Below, in pieces: positions 1 through 8,235 of a stretch of DNA of 64,000 nt. Position 1 is the stretch's first letter; each line of letters begins with the position of its first letter. A model generated the notes under the pieces. The model was given only the letters and a program-made list of their open reading frames with translations. It was not told where the DNA came from and did not search any database. The stretch spans positions 2,604,001 to 2,668,000 of the forward strand of contig NZ_CP139368.1 of the NCBI RefSeq assembly GCF_034120055.1. Direction: 5' to 3'. A program made the translations under genes and the position numbers. The DNA is from Microbacterium rhizosphaerae (lineage in GTDB: Bacteria > Actinomycetota > Actinomycetes > Actinomycetales > Microbacteriaceae).

Positions 1-935
1 AGGAAGACGTATCCCCCGTACTCGCCCCAGCCCCACACGCCCGACCAGAAGTGAGCGCCGACGAGGAAGCCGTCGAAGGGGAAGAAGTTGCTCGCCGAGT
101 CCGGGATCCAGTTCCTGCGCCAGGCGAGCTCCGTCCGCAGGTAGGCGCTCGGATCCCGTGTCGCGATCCCGGCGATCACCTGCCACGCGAAGCCGACGAC
201 CGTGGCGAGGGCGGCGAGCGCCACGATGTGCACGATCTCGCGCACCCCGAGGGGCTCGCGCGTGCGGGTGAACCACCGCCAGATGCCGAACAGGCCCAGG
301 AGCAGTGCGAAGGCCAGCACGCCGGGTCGCGTGAATCCCATGAGCGGGATCAGCAGGTACAGCCACCCGTAGCGCCGCTGCATGAGCAGCCACAGCGCCA
401 GCAGCAGCCACAGCATGAAGAGGGCCTCGGCGTAGCCGACCTGGAAGAGCGCGGCGAGAGGGCCCGACACGAAGAAGAGGACCGCCCACGTCGACGCCGT
501 GGCATCCAGCTTGAGCCGCAGCATGCGGAAGAGCACGAGTGCGGAGAGGTAGCCCGCGACGAGCGAGATGAACACCGCCGCGACCGGCCAGCCGCCGAGC
601 GGGATGCCGACGAGCTTCGCCAGGTACGGATACAGCGGCAGGAACGCCCATTGGTTCTCGGTGACCTGTCCCTGCGGGTTCACCGGGACGGTGGACGGAT
701 ACCCGTTGTCCGCCGTGAACCAGTACCACTGCGCATCCCAGCCCATGACAAGCGTCCCGAATGCGGCGTGCATCCCGAATCGGGATGCGGGACCCGACAA
801 CGCCGATGCGCCGAAGAAGAACAGCGTCGTGACAACGCGTGCGGCGACGTAGAGGACCGCGACGCGCAGGGCAGGGTGCTGCCACGCGCGTTCGAGGGCG
901 CCCGGCTCGTCTCGGGTCAGCGTGCCGTCAGCCAT
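1..935 (-). CDS. Membrane mannosyltransferase-like protein (PIG-V/GT-C type), partial
   Basis: The frame is open from an ATG at 935 to the window edge, so about 311 N-terminal residues are visible and the C-terminus is missing. A short hydrophilic start is followed by several hydrophobic helices. Early motifs are WDAQWYW followed by a QWAFLPLYPYL stretch, then FQVGYAEALFMLWLL and GFTRPGV. This WDA-x-WY plus PLYP pattern is what I know from PIG-V-like mannosyltransferases that use polyprenyl-phosphate sugars in the membrane. The start lies inside the end of dapE (19-base overlap), so the two are probably co-transcribed. The substrate cannot be told from sequence; another GT-C family member is possible. 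Confidence 0.72.
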   Translation of the reverse strand, partial: MADGTLTRDEPGALERAWQHPALRVAVLYVAARVVTTLFFFGASALSGPASRFGMHAAFGTLVMGWDAQWYWFTADNGYPSTVPVNPQGQVTENQWAFLPLYPYLAKLVGIPLGGWPVAAVFISLVAGYLSALVLFRMLRLKLDATASTWAVLFFVSGPLAALFQVGYAEALFMLWLLLALWLLMQRRYGWLYLLIPLMGFTRPGVLAFALLLGLFGIWRWFTRTREPLGVREIVHIVALAALATVVGFAWQVIAGIATRDPSAYLRTELAWRRNWIPDSASNFFPFDGFLVGAHFWSGVWGWGEYGGYVF

Positions 936-1993
936 GCCCGCAGTCCACGCTCGACGGCGTCGATCTGGGCGAGCGGCACCCGCTCCTCGTCGTGGTGGGC
1001 CAGCTGCGGGTCACCCGGACCGTAGTTGACCGCAGGTACGCCGAGGGACGAGAACCGGGCGACATCGGTCCACCCGTACTTCGGTCGGGGCTCTGCGCCC
1101 ACGGCGGCGAGGAACTCCTGTGCGAGCGGCGCATCCAGACCCGGTCGCGCCCCCTCGGCCGCATCCGTGATCTCGACCTCGAAGCCGGCGAACACATCGC
1201 GCAGATGCGCGGCGGCGGCCTCGGCCGACCGGCTGGGTGCGAAGCGGTAGTTCACCTCGATCTCGCAGAGGTCGGGGATCACGTTGCCGGCGATGCCGCC
1301 GCGGATGGCGACGGCATTGAGGCCCTCGCGGTAGGCGAGCCCGTCGACGGTCACCTCCCGCGGGCGGTACTCGGACAGCCGCATGAGGATGGGCGCGGCG
1401 CGGTGGATGGCGTTCTCGCCCACCCACGCACGGGCGCTGTGCGCACGGATGCCGTGCGTGCGGACGACGGCGCGCATCGTGCCGTTGCATCCGCCTTCCA
1501 CCTGACCGTTGGACGGTTCGCCGAGGATCGCGAAGTCGGCGGCGAACAGATCCGGGCGGTCTCGCGAGAGGCGCCCGAGGCCGTTGCGGTCGGCCTCGAC
1601 CTCTTCGTGGTCGTACCACATCCAGGTGAGGTCGACGCGGGGCTCGGCGAGCTCGGCGGCGAGCTTCAGCTGCACGGCGACCCCCGCCTTCATGTCGACC
1701 GTGCCGCGGCCCCACAGGTAGGGCTCGCCGTCGATCTCGATGTCGCGCGTCGGCACGTTCGCGTTGATCGGGACCGTGTCGATGTGGCCCGCGATCGCCA
1801 CGCGCTGCGGACGGCCGAGGTCGGTGCGCGCGACGATCGTGTCGCCGTCCCGGAACACCTCGAGGTGCGGGAGCGCGCTCACCGCCTCGAAGATCGCATC
1901 GGCGAGCGTCGTCTCGTCGTCGGAGACGCTGGGGATGTCGCAGATCGCGCGGGTGAGCGACACACTGGACGCGGACAGGTCGAGGCGCGGCAT
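917..1993 (-). CDS. dapE: Succinyl-diaminopimelate desuccinylase
   Basis: A 358-residue M20-family metallopeptidase that hydrolyses N-succinyl-LL-2,6-diaminopimelate to LL-DAP and succinate in the cytoplasm (lysine and peptidoglycan precursor pathway). Metal-site motifs are visible in order: GHIDTVP (His70), GTVDMKAG (Asp100), YDHEEVE (Glu130/131), ILGEPS (Glu159) and the C-terminal LAHHDEE. Length is normal for the actinobacterial form. It lies back to back with dapD; dapC is 10 kb away. The ATG at 1993 follows a TAGACT box by six bases (CGGAGG), which could serve either as a leaderless promoter or as a Shine-Dalgarno. Confidence 0.95.
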   Translation of the reverse strand: MPRLDLSASSVSLTRAICDIPSVSDDETTLADAIFEAVSALPHLEVFRDGDTIVARTDLGRPQRVAIAGHIDTVPINANVPTRDIEIDGEPYLWGRGTVDMKAGVAVQLKLAAELAEPRVDLTWMWYDHEEVEADRNGLGRLSRDRPDLFAADFAILGEPSNGQVEGGCNGTMRAVVRTHGIRAHSARAWVGENAIHRAAPILMRLSEYRPREVTVDGLAYREGLNAVAIRGGIAGNVIPDLCEIEVNYRFAPSRSAEAAAAHLRDVFAGFEVEITDAAEGARPGLDAPLAQEFLAAVGAEPRPKYGWTDVARFSSLGVPAVNYGPGDPQLAHHDEERVPLAQIDAVERGLRAWLTAR

Positions 1994-1999
1994 CCTCCG

Positions 2000-2005
2000 A
2001 GTCTA
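2000..2005 (-). promoter_or_regulatory. -10 box of dapE, leaderless spacing
   Basis: TAGACT ends six bases before the dapE ATG, the spacing expected if transcription starts at the start codon. No clear -35 was needed for the call. Confidence 0.5.
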
Positions 2006-2063
2006 TCGGCGCGCTCTCAGCCCCCTCTCCGTCATCGGACCGGAGTCCCGTCGCCGCGCTGGG

Positions 2064-2069
2064 TAGCCT
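2064..2069 (+). promoter_or_regulatory. -10 box of dapD, leaderless spacing
   Basis: TAGCCT is followed by GGAGGC and then the dapD ATG. The six-base gap fits a leaderless start, although GGAGG itself could also act as a ribosome site. Confidence 0.5.
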
Positions 2070-2075
2070 GGAGGC

Positions 2076-3032
2076 ATGAGCGACGAGCGATGGGTGTGGG
2101 GCTGGGGCCTGGTGACGACGACCGATGAGGGCGCCGTCCTCGACACGTGGTTCCCCGAGCCGGTGATCGGCCGTCTGCCGCTCGGGCTCGATCCGGCCAT
2201 CGCCCCGGAGAACCTCGACCGGCTCGCCGTCCCCGACGAGCGCCGGCGTGTGCGCGTCGACGTCGTGGCGGTCGAGTCCGACCTGGATGCGGCCCCCTCG
2301 TCGACTCCGGATGCCTATCTGCGGCTGCACGCCCTGTCGCACCGGCTCGTGCGTCCCAACGAGGTGAACCTCGACGGAGTCTTCGGCCACCTGCCGAACG
2401 TGGCGTGGACCAACGCCGGGCCGATGCATCCCGAGGACGCCGCCCGCCTGCGTCCCGAACTCGCGCGCGATGGGATCCAGATCCAGGGCCTCGACAAGTT
2501 CCCGCGGCTCCTGGACTACGTCGTGCCGGAGGGTGTCCGCATCGCCGATGCATCCCGCGTGCGGCTCGGGGCGTACCTCTCTCCCGGCACGACGGTCATG
2601 CACGAGGGCTTCGTGAACTACAACGCCGGCACGCTCGGCGCCTCCATGGTCGAGGGTCGCGTCTCCCAGGGTGTCGTCGTCGGCGACGGCAGCGACATCG
2701 GGGGCGGCGCATCCATCATGGGAACGCTGTCGGGCGGCGGGCAGCACCGCGTCTCGATCGGGGCGCGCACGCTGCTCGGCGCGAACGCGGGCGTCGGCAT
2801 CTCGCTGGGCGACGACTGCGTGGTCGAGGCGGGGCTCTACGTGACGGCCGGTTCGAAGATCGTGCTCGTCGACGAGGCGCCTCGCGCCGACGGCTCACGG
2901 CCGACGGTCAAGGGCGCGGAGCTCTCGGGCGTGCCCGGCATCCTCTTCCGCCGCAACTCGCTGACCGGTGCCGTCGAGGCCGTGCGACGCGCGGGCGCCG
3001 GAGTGACCCTCAACGAGGCCCTGCACGCCTGA
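2076..3032 (+). CDS. dapD: Tetrahydrodipicolinate N-succinyltransferase
   Basis: A 318-residue DapD of the long actinobacterial type. It transfers succinyl from succinyl-CoA to tetrahydrodipicolinate, the step that commits the pathway to the succinylase branch. The N-terminus [12 protein letters not shown] and the left-handed beta-helix region (hexapeptide-type repeats around [20 protein letters not shown] and [14 protein letters not shown], residues about 185-270) are diagnostic. The C-terminal segment [20 protein letters not shown] continues the helix. It is divergent from dapE across 82 bases and the two probably share regulation. No anomalies. Confidence 0.95.
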   Translation: MSDERWVWGWGLVTTTDEGAVLDTWFPEPVIGRLPLGLDPAIAPENLDRLAVPDERRRVRVDVVAVESDLDAAPSSTPDAYLRLHALSHRLVRPNEVNLDGVFGHLPNVAWTNAGPMHPEDAARLRPELARDGIQIQGLDKFPRLLDYVVPEGVRIADASRVRLGAYLSPGTTVMHEGFVNYNAGTLGASMVEGRVSQGVVVGDGSDIGGGASIMGTLSGGGQHRVSIGARTLLGANAGVGISLGDDCVVEAGLYVTAGSKIVLVDEAPRADGSRPTVKGAELSGVPGILFRRNSLTGAVEAVRRAGAGVTLNEALHA

Positions 3033-3045
3033 ACGACCGGGGAGG

Positions 3046-3525
3046 TCAGCGGACGACGACGTGGATGGACCAGCTGCCCTGACCGGGCGCGCACCCCATC
3101 GCCTCGCCGCAGCTGGTCCGGCTGGCGGTGAGCGCTCCTTCCCCCGCGGAGGCCGCGAGCGCCGTGAGGCGGACGGTGCCGCAGCCGACTCCGGGAAGGC
3201 ATGATCCCTTCGGATCCGGCGTCGTGACGGCGTCACCACGCGGCCGGAGCACTCCGGTCGGCGCCGCGAACTGCCAGTAGGTGTTGTGGAGCGTCGCGAC
3301 GATCCGGTCACCCGTGTGGACGGTGACCGTCATGCCGTTCTCGCTCTCGTCCACCGACACCACGCCGTCCACCGGCTCGGGCGTCGCGGTGCTGGCGCGC
3401 GGGCTCGGCACGGAGGCCGAGACGGAAGAGGAAGGGCTCGGATGCGGTGCCCCGACGGCGCTGCATCCCGTCACGGCCGCGAGCGCCACGGCGATCGCCA
3501 GAGCCGCTCCCCATCCCCTGGTCAT
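3046..3525 (-). CDS. Secreted lipoprotein, possible chagasin-type (I42) inhibitor fold
   Basis: A 159-residue protein with a lipoprotein signal: hydrophobic stretch then AAVTGCS, giving a lipidated Cys near residue 21. A Ser/Pro/Thr-rich linker follows to about residue 55. The remaining domain has GDRIVATLHNTYWQF near its start and ends in a beta-rich stretch where RTSCGEAMGCAPGQGSW precedes IHVVVR. Four cysteines (SCLPGVGC, SCGEAMGC) could form disulfides outside the cell. The strand pattern recalls chagasin-like protease inhibitors, but the classic NPTTGY loop is not clear, so I hold this loosely. It lies upstream of the secreted HExxE protein in the same direction. Confidence 0.7.
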   Translation of the reverse strand: MTRGWGAALAIAVALAAVTGCSAVGAPHPSPSSSVSASVPSPRASTATPEPVDGVVSVDESENGMTVTVHTGDRIVATLHNTYWQFAAPTGVLRPRGDAVTTPDPKGSCLPGVGCGTVRLTALAASAGEGALTASRTSCGEAMGCAPGQGSWSIHVVVR

Positions 3526-3568
3526 CGCGCTCCCCTCTTCCCTCCGCAGGCACTGTCCCCCCGACCAG

Positions 3569-3600
3569 CATGGTGCAGGGGCGTGTGCCCCTGCACCATG
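3569..3600 (-). terminator. Hairpin between the lipoprotein and the HExxE protein genes
   Basis: A perfect 14-bp stem (3569-3582 with 3587-3600) closes a GTGT loop, immediately beyond the stop of the minus-strand repeat protein and also downstream of nothing on the plus strand. There is no T-run. It sits between two minus-strand genes, so it would end or attenuate transcription leaving the lipoprotein gene. Confidence 0.55.
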
Positions 3601-3607
3601 CCGTCGG

Positions 3608-6394
3608 TCACTTGACGGTGATGGTCATGACCTTGAACTCGGACGCGCCGAGCGTGAAGGTCGTGGTCGTAGACTTGCCGCCCACCGAGGCGGTGAGCGT
3701 GTAGTACGACCCGCGCTGGTTGGGCGTTCCCGCCGTGGGAAGGCCCTGCGCCTCGAACTGCATCTGCGTCGGCGTGCACGCGTTCGGCGCCGTCCTCAGC
3801 GACAGAGGACCGACGTTCGTGTTGACGTTGGTCGACGTGCCGTGGCTCTGCAGCTTGAGCTTGGCCACACTCGGATACGGCACGCCCGCCTGGTTCACGA
3901 CCAGCACTCGGATGCCGCGCAGCACCCCCTCGCCGCACAGCGGCACACTCGCATGAGCGCCGCCCTCCGGGTCGTTGTCGTCGATCGTCAGGGCGCCGGT
4001 GAACTTCCCGACGGCCATCGGCGCGAACGTCACAGGTTCGCTGAAGTGCGTGCCCCGCGCGAAGCGCGAGAGCGGATTCGTCGCTCCCGGTGCGCTGAAG
4101 GGCGGTGTCGGCGCAGCGTCGGCGGCGTCCACGATCAGCTCGGACTGTCCGTTGTCGGTGATGACGACCGGGGATGTCGCACCCGGATAGCCCGGCGCCT
4201 GACTCTGGATGACCGTGGGGCCGAACGTCACGGCCGCGGGCGAGGCGAGGATGCCCGGTATGAGCCCGGCACCCGTGAGCGAGACGACCACGGATGCGTG
4301 CGCCGGATCGTTCGACGCGATCGTCAGCGTGCCGCTGCGACCGCCCGCCGCCGAGGGGTCGAAGCGCACCGCGAGGTTCATCGACGCCCCGGTGCCGATG
4401 TTCACCGGGAGGGCGGGTCCGCCCACGATCGTGAAGTCCGCTCCATCGACGCCGCCGATCGTCAGCGCCGACACCGACAGCGCGCACGTGCCGCTGTTCG
4501 TGACGGTCAGCTGCGTGGTCACGCTGCTCGGGCTCGTGCGGTCGTCGGTGGCGACCCCGCCGAAATCGAGCGCGGTCGTGCTGACGTTCAGCACCGACTG
4601 ACCGACCGACCCCGTGATCGGCACCGAGATGAGCGGGTTCGCAGGGTCGTCGGTGACGATCCGCACGGTACCCGTCACCGGCCCGCCGAGCGGTCCCGGA
4701 GGCGCGTATCGCACCGTGAACGCGATCTGCGCGCCGATGGCCAGCGTGGTGGGCAGCGTCGGCACGTTCAGCACCGAGAGCCCCGGCGAGCTTCCCGCGC
4801 CGATCGTGACGCTCGAGATGGTGAGCGGGGCGAGACCGGTGTTCGTGACGGTGATCTGCCGATCGCTGAACGCTCCAGGGCAGGCGACGCCGAAGTCGAG
4901 CGATCCGCTCACCGACGCCACCGGCAGCCCGACCGTCGCCGTCGCCGCGACCGAATTCGTCGCGGTGAGCTGCGCCGTCGTGGGCTGGCCCGTGAGGTTC
5001 GGCACGGTGTCGTTCGTGTCGACCACGAACGTCCCGGTGATCGGGCCGCTGGTCGTGGTCGATCCGGACGGGGCGACGGTGACATCGAACAGATCGACAT
5101 CGCCGGGGTTCAGAGACGAGTGGAACGGCGCCTTCGGCGTGACGCTGAATGCCGCGTTCGACGTGCTGCTCAGGTAGGCGCCCAGGATGTCGAGCACGCC
5201 GCTGCCGGTGTTCTGCACCGCGATCTCGTGCGTGGCGCTGCCGCCGCGAGCGACGGTCCCGAAGCTCAGGTCGCCGGTGATGGATGTCGCCGGCCGGGCC
5301 CCGTACCGCTTCACGCACCCGTGGGGTGCGCTGTTGCTCCACTCGAGCTGCAGTTGATATGCATGCCCGTGCAGCACGACGTTCGTCCCGTCGGGTTCAT
5401 ACGGACCGTAGTTGAAGTTGCACTTGTCGCCGTTCTCACCGGCATGCCCATCGACGTCGTCGTACCAGCCGTCGCCGAACGGGTCGGTGTTCGCCTCGAA
5501 CTGCTCGTGGCTGGTCACATCCAGGGCCACGTCCACACCGGCCACCGTGAAGTTCGCGGCCGGCGAGTTCGGCCACAGCGTGTCGTCGCCATAGCACGAC
5601 CCGGTCGAGGCGTACGGGATGTACGCGTAGATCTTGTTGCCGTTGTTCCAGTGGTATGCGCAGTATTTGCCGTTGCTTCCCGAGTTGCCCAGGTAATCGT
5701 TCGCCGCGAAGCAGTCCGTGCTGTCCGAGCACTCGATGACGTTCTTGCCGGTGTAGACGAAGTACATCGTGGAGTTGCTCGGCGCCTGCCATGTCGGGTT
5801 GGCGGCGATCGCGCGATCGATCGAATCGCGGATGTCGCCGTCCGTCAGCGGGTCCGCGTTCGTGCCCGCGTGCGGGAACGTCGTCGTGTCGACCCAGTCG
5901 CCGCCGAAGAAGGCCTCGTTCGGCACCGGCTGGCCGGTGTTGTCGCCGTACTGGGTGAGGATGTCGTAGTACGGCGTGCCGCCGACATCGTGGAAGTAGT
6001 TGTCGACGGTCGCCCGGAAGTTCGCGTCGAACATCCCGCCCGCGGGATAGCCCGCCGGCTGGGTCGCCGGATTCCAGAAGATCGCGTAGTTCGTGACCGA
6101 GCGCATGACCGACCCGCCGTGATACGTCATGTCCGTCGTCGAGTCGAAGGCCGGCCCGCTGGGCTTCGACTGGTGCTTCGTCTTCGTGTACATGATGTGC
6201 GGTTTGACGGGATTCGGATGCGGATGCTTCGCCGATGCGACCGCGTCCGGCATCGGCGCCGCGAGCGCCATGCTTCCGGGGCCCGTGATGGCCAGCGCGA
6301 CCGCGGCGGCAACCGCGACGACCCCGGCGACCATTCGACCGCGCGTGAGATGGCGGCGCGCACTTTCGGGCGCGCGCGAAGAGAGATACCGCAT
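3608..6394 (-). CDS. Secreted HExxE (EXORDIUM/metalloprotease-like) protein with ASH-type repeats
   Basis: About 928 residues. The ATG at 6394 was chosen because a twin-Arg-flavoured signal peptide follows (ARRHLTRGRMVAGVVAVAAA, cleavage near ALAAP); the frame extends upstream but without a signal. Residues about 80-350 form a secreted domain beginning MTYHGGSVM, which resembles the YHGG start of plant-type phosphate-induced/EXORDIUM proteins. It contains SHEQFEANTDP (HExxE) with GDGWYDDVDG and GENGDKC after it, a plausible metal site. Then come four copies of an ASH/choice-of-anchor-D beta domain, starting near GDLSFGTVARG, GSLDFGVACPG, TALDFGGVATD and AAVTFGPTVIQ. The C-terminal domain is Ig-like with no LPXTG. 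Enzymatic activity is inferred only. Confidence 0.75.
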   Translation of the reverse strand: MRYLSSRAPESARRHLTRGRMVAGVVAVAAAVALAITGPGSMALAAPMPDAVASAKHPHPNPVKPHIMYTKTKHQSKPSGPAFDSTTDMTYHGGSVMRSVTNYAIFWNPATQPAGYPAGGMFDANFRATVDNYFHDVGGTPYYDILTQYGDNTGQPVPNEAFFGGDWVDTTTFPHAGTNADPLTDGDIRDSIDRAIAANPTWQAPSNSTMYFVYTGKNVIECSDSTDCFAANDYLGNSGSNGKYCAYHWNNGNKIYAYIPYASTGSCYGDDTLWPNSPAANFTVAGVDVALDVTSHEQFEANTDPFGDGWYDDVDGHAGENGDKCNFNYGPYEPDGTNVVLHGHAYQLQLEWSNSAPHGCVKRYGARPATSITGDLSFGTVARGGSATHEIAVQNTGSGVLDILGAYLSSTSNAAFSVTPKAPFHSSLNPGDVDLFDVTVAPSGSTTTSGPITGTFVVDTNDTVPNLTGQPTTAQLTATNSVAATATVGLPVASVSGSLDFGVACPGAFSDRQITVTNTGLAPLTISSVTIGAGSSPGLSVLNVPTLPTTLAIGAQIAFTVRYAPPGPLGGPVTGTVRIVTDDPANPLISVPITGSVGQSVLNVSTTALDFGGVATDDRTSPSSVTTQLTVTNSGTCALSVSALTIGGVDGADFTIVGGPALPVNIGTGASMNLAVRFDPSAAGGRSGTLTIASNDPAHASVVVSLTGAGLIPGILASPAAVTFGPTVIQSQAPGYPGATSPVVITDNGQSELIVDAADAAPTPPFSAPGATNPLSRFARGTHFSEPVTFAPMAVGKFTGALTIDDNDPEGGAHASVPLCGEGVLRGIRVLVVNQAGVPYPSVAKLKLQSHGTSTNVNTNVGPLSLRTAPNACTPTQMQFEAQGLPTAGTPNQRGSYYTLTASVGGKSTTTTFTLGASEFKVMTITVK

Positions 6395-6613
6395 CAGAGA
6401 CCCCCCGGCTCTGCGATGCGCTGCACCCTCCCTGTGGCCTACCCTGTGTCGGCCGATGGCGTATTCGCGCGGCATACTATACACCTCGGCATCTCCGGGC
6501 AACACCCGGTGTGGCGCCGACGACGGCGGCAGCGCCCGGGCTCACTCTCACGGAGGTCGAGGCCCCTCGCCGACGAGGCGCTATCGTCGGACCAGCGACG
6601 ACGAGGGGGTCAC

Positions 6614-7495
6614 ATGAGCGCTCGGATGCCCAAGCGCCTGTACGAGGACGAGCTGAAGGTCCTGCAGGCGCGGCTGGTGGACATGCAGGCGTGGGTTCAG
6701 GCGACGGGCGCGCGCATCATCGTGATCTTCGAGGGGCGGGATGCGGCCGGCAAGGGCTCCACGATCAACCGGGTCGCGCAGTACCTGAACCCCCGCGTCA
6801 CGCGCACGGTCGCCCTGCCGACGCCGACGGAGCGCGAGAAGACGCAGTGGTACTTCCAGCGCTACATCCCGCACTTGCCCGCCGCGGGCGAGATCGTGCT
6901 CATGGACCGCTCGTGGTACAACCGCGCCGGGGTCGAGCACGTCATGGGCTACTGCACGAACGCGGAGTACCACCGCTTCCTGCATCAGGCGCCGATCTTC
7001 GAGCGGATGCTCGTCGAGGACGGCATCCTGCTCCTGAAGTACTGGTTCAGCGTGTCGGATGTCGAGCAGGAGGTGCGGTTCCGCTCCCGCAACGACGACC
7101 CGATGCGTCGGTGGAAGCTGAGCCCCAACGACGTCGTGTCGATCACGAAGTGGGAGGACTACTCGCGGGCCAAGGACACGATGTTCGTGCACACCGACAT
7201 CCCCGAGGCGCCATGGTTCGAGGTCGACAACGACGACAAGCGGCGCGGCCGGATCAACATGATCCACCATCTGCTCTCGCGGATCCCCTACACGCTCGTG
7301 GAGCGCGAGCCCATAGACATTCCCGATCGACCGGGCTCCGGCGGTTACGAGCGGCCGCCGCGCGACCCCGCGACGATCGTCCCGGACTACGCCGCCGAGC
7401 TGCTGCACAAGCACGGGAAGCACCGACTCCCGTCCGACGGCGATCGGGATGGGGAGGCGGCGGCGATCGCGCAGCACGAAGACGCGAAGCGCTGA
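6614..7495 (+). CDS. ppk2: Polyphosphate kinase 2
   Basis: A 293-residue PPK2-family kinase that moves phosphate between polyphosphate and nucleoside diphosphates (or monophosphates, by subclass). Walker A is GRDAAGKGST (residues 41-50), Walker B region is LMDRSWYNRAGVE, and the lid region carries RFRSRNDDPMRRWKLSPND; all are typical PPK2. The ATG at 6614 has GAGGGGG upstream. The C-terminal tail of about 30 residues after KHGKHRL is acidic and variable. It stands alone, divergent from the secreted repeat protein and convergent with the TetR gene (12 bases apart). Direction of catalysis cannot be read from sequence. Confidence 0.92.
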   Translation: MSARMPKRLYEDELKVLQARLVDMQAWVQATGARIIVIFEGRDAAGKGSTINRVAQYLNPRVTRTVALPTPTEREKTQWYFQRYIPHLPAAGEIVLMDRSWYNRAGVEHVMGYCTNAEYHRFLHQAPIFERMLVEDGILLLKYWFSVSDVEQEVRFRSRNDDPMRRWKLSPNDVVSITKWEDYSRAKDTMFVHTDIPEAPWFEVDNDDKRRGRINMIHHLLSRIPYTLVEREPIDIPDRPGSGGYERPPRDPATIVPDYAAELLHKHGKHRLPSDGDRDGEAAAIAQHEDAKR

Positions 7496-7507
7496 CGCCG
7501 GGCGCGC

Positions 7508-8077
7508 CTACCGGCGGATCGCGTTGATCGCGAGGTTGAGCACGCGCTCGCGCTGAGCCTCGTCGTCGAAGGCTGCGACGGCCGCCACGCCCGAGACGAG
7601 CTTGACCACATCGCCGATCGTGATGTCGGGGATGACCTCGCCCGCCTCCTGCGCGCGCACGAGCAGCGGCTCCCCCGCAGACAGCATGATCGAGCGGCAT
7701 TCGACGAGCACCGACGACCGGCGGTTGAGCCCCTCCAGGAGCGCGTGCTTGGTGCCGACGTACGTGACGAAGCGGTCGAGCCACGCCCGCAGCGCCTCCC
7801 ACGGCTCCAGGTCGCTCACCTCGTCGGCGGCCTGGGCGAGGGCATCGACTTCGCCGAGATACAGCGTCTCGATGAGATCGTCGCGCGTCGGGAAGTTGCG
7901 GTACAGGGTTCCGATGCCGACACCCGCACGGCGGGCGATGTCCTCCAGCGATGCCGATGAGCCGTCTTCGGCGAAAGCCTCGCGCCCCGCCGCAACCAGG
8001 GCATCGAAGTTGCGTGCAGCATCCGCGCGCTTGGGGCGACGCTCGTCCAGTGCGGACACGCGCTCTGCGACCGGCAT
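7508..8077 (-). CDS. TetR-family repressor of the adjacent MFS pump
   Basis: A 189-residue regulator with an N-terminal TetR helix-turn-helix (SLEDIARRAGVGIGTLYRNF, residues about 41-60) and a helical ligand domain containing FVTYVGTKHALLEGL. I used the ATG at 8077, which has AAAGG eight bases upstream; 17 extra upstream residues would be unlike the family. It is divergent from the MFS gene at 8236. Two 19-bp palindromes lie between them, one inside the spacer of the pump promoter, so the likely job is repression of the pump and itself, released by a pumped compound. Confidence 0.88.
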   Translation of the reverse strand: MPVAERVSALDERRPKRADAARNFDALVAAGREAFAEDGSSASLEDIARRAGVGIGTLYRNFPTRDDLIETLYLGEVDALAQAADEVSDLEPWEALRAWLDRFVTYVGTKHALLEGLNRRSSVLVECRSIMLSAGEPLLVRAQEAGEVIPDITIGDVVKLVSGVAAVAAFDDEAQRERVLNLAINAIRR

Positions 8078-8122
8078 TCCGGGAACCTTTCGACTCGTGG
8101 AGAAAAAGATCGATGACGGGAC

Positions 8123-8152
8123 TTGCAAACCGGAGGATCCCTCCGGTAATGT
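8123..8152 (+). promoter_or_regulatory. Promoter of the MFS gene
   Basis: TTGCAA (8123-8128) and TAATGT (8147-8152) are separated by 18 bases. Operator 1 fills this spacer almost exactly, which suits repression by blocking RNA polymerase. Confidence 0.5.
8129..8147. promoter_or_regulatory. TetR operator 1
   Basis: ACCGGAGG-ATC-CCTCCGGT: 8-bp perfect arms around 3 bases. It lies between the -35 and -10 boxes of the MFS promoter. Confidence 0.6.
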
Positions 8153-8155
8153 CTA

Positions 8156-8174
8156 TCCGGAGGGCACCTCCGAT
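8156..8174. promoter_or_regulatory. TetR operator 2
   Basis: TCCGGAGG-GCA-CCTCCGAT: the CGGAGG/CCTCCG core of operator 1 is repeated, with weaker outer bases. Centres of the two sites are 27 bp apart. Confidence 0.55.
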
Positions 8175-8235
8175 CGGAGACACACCCTCACTTTACCCCT
8201 CATCCACCGAATCCGCATCTCTGGGAAGGCCCTTC

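Noticed and set aside
51..1025. Long plus-strand open frame across dapE and the mannosyltransferase
   Set aside because: Arg/His/Glu-rich composition and no motif; it is the antisense of real minus-strand genes.
3281..6613. Plus-strand open frame opposite the HExxE protein, in frame with ppk2
   Set aside because: Antisense to a coherent secreted protein with signal peptide and repeats. The true ppk2 start is the ATG at 6614 with a ribosome site.
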